A DNA stretch of 14,847 bases from FEN-1219 sp037445815 (GTDB lineage Bacteria; Pseudomonadota; Gammaproteobacteria; Steroidobacterales; Rariloculaceae): positions 1-14,847 of the forward strand of contig JBBIJV010000079.1 of the NCBI GenBank assembly GCA_037445815.1, given 5' to 3'. The translations under genes were made by a program, and so were the position numbers. Shown here piece by piece: positions 13,287-14,847 of the stretch (its first letter is position 1; every line of letters starts with the position of its first letter). The notes under the pieces are model-generated. The model had not been told where the DNA came from, searched no databases, and saw only the letters and a program-made list of their open reading frames with translations.

Positions 13287-13320
13287 ACTGTAGCACCGCG
13301 GCGCTCGGGGCCAGTATGCT
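13287..13320. promoter_or_regulatory. Divergent promoter region of the HIT and serine hydrolase genes
   Basis: TACAGT on the minus strand (13287-13292) lies 35 bases before the HIT start. TATGCT on the plus strand (13315-13320) lies 38 bases before ATG 13353. The two boxes are 22 bases apart, so the polymerases would share their -35 DNA and could exclude each other. No good -35 hexamers are seen. Confidence 0.3.
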
Positions 13321-13352
13321 GGGCGACGTTCCGGCCGGGGGATCGCCGCGCC

Positions 13353-14624
13353 ATGCTTTCGCACGCACTGTTTCGCACGTTCTTTTGCATCGCGCTGCTC
13401 GCCGTGGCGCCGGCGGCGCCCGCGCAATCGCTGCGGCCCGGCTCGCCCGAAGCCGTCGGTATGTCCGCGGAGCGCCTCGCGCGGCTCGACGAGGCGCTCG
13501 CAGCATACGTCGACTCGGAGCAGCTCGCGGGCTCGGTGACGCTCGTCGCTCGGCGCGGCCAGATTGCCTACTTCAAAGCGTTCGGGCGGCGCGACCGCGA
13601 GGGCAACGCGCCGATGCAGACGGACGCGATCTTTCGCATCGCATCGCAATCGAAGGCCATCGTCAGCGCCGCCGCGATGACGCTCGTCGAGGAGGGCAAG
13701 CTGCTCTTGGCGGACCCGGTCGGCAAATACTTGCCGGAATTCATGGACACGAAGGTCGCCGTCGCGCGCGACGGCGGCGGCTACGACGTCGTGAAAGCCG
13801 CGCGGCCGATCACGGTGCGCGATTTGCTGACGCACACGTCCGGGTTCGGCTACGGCAACGGCGTCGGCGGCGACGTGTGGGCCGCGGCCGGGCAAACCGG
13901 CTACTACTTCGCCGAGAAGGACGAGACGATCCGCGAGTCGGTGCGCCGCATCGCGTCTCTGCCGGCCCACGCGCACCCCGGCACGCAGTGGATCTACGGC
14001 TACAACACGGACATCTTGGGCGCGCTCGTGGAGGTCGTCGCCGGGAAACCGCTCGACCAAGTGCTCCGCGAGCGCATCTTCGAGCCGCTCGGCATGCGCG
14101 ACACGGAGTTCTATCTCTCTCGCGGCAAGGAAAACCGGCTCGCCGCCGTCTACTCGATGAACAACGGCAAGCTCGAGCGCGCCCCGACGCCCGGCAATTC
14201 CGTCGGACAAGGCCACTACGTGCAAGGGCCGCGCAAGAATTTCTCGGGCGGCGCGGGCCTGCTTTCCACGGCCACGGATTACGCGCGCTTCTTGCAGATG
14301 CTGCTGAACGGCGGCGAGCTCGACGGCCGCAGGATCTTGAGCCGAAAGACCGTCGAGCTCATGACGACGAGCCATCTGGGCGACATTGCCTACAACCCGG
14401 GACAGGGCTTCGGCTTGGGGTTCTACGTGGTCGAAGACGTGGGCGCACGCGGCTCGCACGGCTCCCGCGGCGAGTTCGGCTGGGGCGGCGCCTACCACAC
14501 GACGTACTGGGTCGACCCGCGCGAAGAGCTCGTCGTCGTCCATCTGACGCAGCTCGTGCCGGCCGGCAACGTCGATGACCAGGCGAAGGTGCGCGCGCTC
14601 GTCTACCAAGCGATCGTCGACTGA
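13353..14624 (+). CDS. Secreted serine hydrolase, beta-lactamase/class C (SxxK) fold
   Basis: From ATG 13353 it is 423 residues: a signal peptide (hydrophobic core, Ala-Pro-Ala cleavage near 24), then the beta-lactamase-related domain. Motif 1 is Ser98-Gln-Ser-Lys101, with Ser98 the nucleophile and Lys101 the base. Motif 2 is Tyr215-Gly-Tyr-Asn-Thr-Asp-Ile-Leu-Gly, as in EstB-type esterases. Motif 3 is Gly-Trp-Gly-Gly (376-379). Arg-Asp-Leu-Leu-Thr-His-Thr-Ser-Gly (156-164) and Arg-Ile-Phe-Glu-Pro-Leu-Gly-Met (241-248) are also typical. The motifs fit an esterase or peptidase better than a true AmpC, which has Tyr-Ser-Asn and Lys-Thr-Gly. It would act in the periplasm or outside. The start with GGGGGA about 12 bases upstream gives the signal peptide; a longer in-frame start at 13185 lies antisense inside the HIT gene. 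Confidence 0.9.
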   Translation: MLSHALFRTFFCIALLAVAPAAPAQSLRPGSPEAVGMSAERLARLDEALAAYVDSEQLAGSVTLVARRGQIAYFKAFGRRDREGNAPMQTDAIFRIASQSKAIVSAAAMTLVEEGKLLLADPVGKYLPEFMDTKVAVARDGGGYDVVKAARPITVRDLLTHTSGFGYGNGVGGDVWAAAGQTGYYFAEKDETIRESVRRIASLPAHAHPGTQWIYGYNTDILGALVEVVAGKPLDQVLRERIFEPLGMRDTEFYLSRGKENRLAAVYSMNNGKLERAPTPGNSVGQGHYVQGPRKNFSGGAGLLSTATDYARFLQMLLNGGELDGRRILSRKTVELMTTSHLGDIAYNPGQGFGLGFYVVEDVGARGSHGSRGEFGWGGAYHTTYWVDPREELVVVHLTQLVPAGNVDDQAKVRALVYQAIVD

Positions 14625-14641
14625 GGCGCGGGCGCGCCTCA
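14622..14641 (+). repeat. Palindrome joining a stop codon to the next start codon
   Basis: TGAGGCGCG (14622-14630) and CGCGCCTCA (14633-14641) are exact reverse complements around GG. The left arm begins with the hydrolase stop TGA and holds the only GAGG ribosome-site match; the right arm ends with the A of the next gene's ATG. In mRNA the stem would hide the start region until a ribosome reaches the stop, which fits translational coupling. Confidence 0.6.
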
Positions 14642-14847
14642 TGGGAACGCGCGCCGATCGCTCCGTCATGCTCGAGCTCGCTGCGATCGGCGTGGCGGCG
14701 ATCGTGTTCGTGGCGACGTTCCGCGTGCGGCCGCCCTACCTCGACTTTGCGCTCGCGGCGGCGGCCGTCGCGTTGGTCGCGCTCTCCGCGGCGCGCAGCA
14801 AGCGGCTTTGGGCGCTCGCGCGCAACGTCCACCCGATGGGCGCGCGC
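14641..14847 (+). CDS. Membrane protein, 3' truncated by the window edge
   Basis: The frame is open from ATG 14641 to the last base (69 codons, no stop). After Met-Gly-Thr-Arg-Ala-Asp-Arg come two hydrophobic segments, about residues 10-28 and 35-52, split by Phe-Arg-Val-Arg-Pro-Pro-Tyr-Leu-Asp, with a basic Arg-Ser-Lys-Arg-Leu-Trp stretch after. This looks like the N-terminus of a polytopic inner-membrane protein. The layout resembles some CPBP/CAAX-type membrane proteases, but the metal-binding motif would lie outside the window, so this is only a guess. It begins 16 bases after the serine hydrolase stop and is probably in the same operon. An internal ATG at 14668 is an alternative start. 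Confidence 0.55.
   Translation, partial: MGTRADRSVMLELAAIGVAAIVFVATFRVRPPYLDFALAAAAVALVALSAARSKRLWALARNVHPMGAR

Noticed and set aside
13258..13506. Longer HIT frame starting at 13506
   Set aside because: The extension is Arg/Ala-rich, antisense to the hydrolase start, and would cross the divergent promoter region. ATG 13257 has GGAG upstream.
13353..14624. Calling the serine hydrolase an AmpC beta-lactamase
   Set aside because: The SxxK motif is present, but Tyr-Gly-Tyr-Asn and Trp-Gly-Gly replace the Tyr-Ser-Asn and Lys-Thr-Gly expected in AmpC, so an esterase/peptidase relative is likelier.
13128..14669. Open frame of 513 codons on the minus strand opposite the serine hydrolase
   Set aside because: Low-complexity Arg/Val/Ala/Asp translation with no motif, antisense to a gene with signal peptide and catalytic motifs.

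Overview
The window is GC-rich, densely packed bacterial DNA without RNA genes, CRISPR arrays, insertion sequences or phage genes. The Gram-negative envelope proteins (a TonB-dependent receptor, a lipoprotein, several secreted proteins) and the high-GC codon use suggest a proteobacterium, probably an uncultured gammaproteobacterial lineage. That placement is an inference from gene content, not from a marker gene.

Left third (1-4805): an envelope/transport module. A DUF6152-like periplasmic protein enters from the left edge. Facing it on the minus strand is a likely four-gene operon: an AAHS-type MFS transporter, two related four-helix membrane proteins resembling DUF6644, and a small GIY-YIG nuclease. 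Divergent from the transporter are a secreted protein of an unnamed family of about 300 residues, a complete DUF6152 protein, and the doubly deleted remnant of a second copy of the secreted protein. The duplicated pieces on both sides point to growth by duplication followed by decay. This is the best candidate in the window for an undescribed system, possibly uptake or handling of a small organic acid or aromatic compound, but the substrate is unknown.

Middle (4806-8342): an ankyrin-repeat lipoprotein convergent with a TonB-dependent receptor; their two stop codons share one CTAG. The receptor is divergent from a GFA-type zinc-binding enzyme, across an intergenic region carrying four YTAACSG boxes and a strong hairpin.

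Right half (8353-14847): on the minus strand, HIT-family protein, MATE efflux pump, secreted seven-repeat FG-GAP/VCBS beta-propeller protein and MgtE magnesium transporter. Each has its own TAnnnT box, so they are probably separate transcription units. On the plus strand, divergent from the HIT gene, are a secreted SxxK serine hydrolase (beta-lactamase/esterase fold) and, across a palindrome joining its stop codon to the next start codon, the beginning of a membrane protein cut by the window edge.

Most intergenic regions are short. Most long open frames opposite the genes are antisense shadows produced by the high-GC codon bias.
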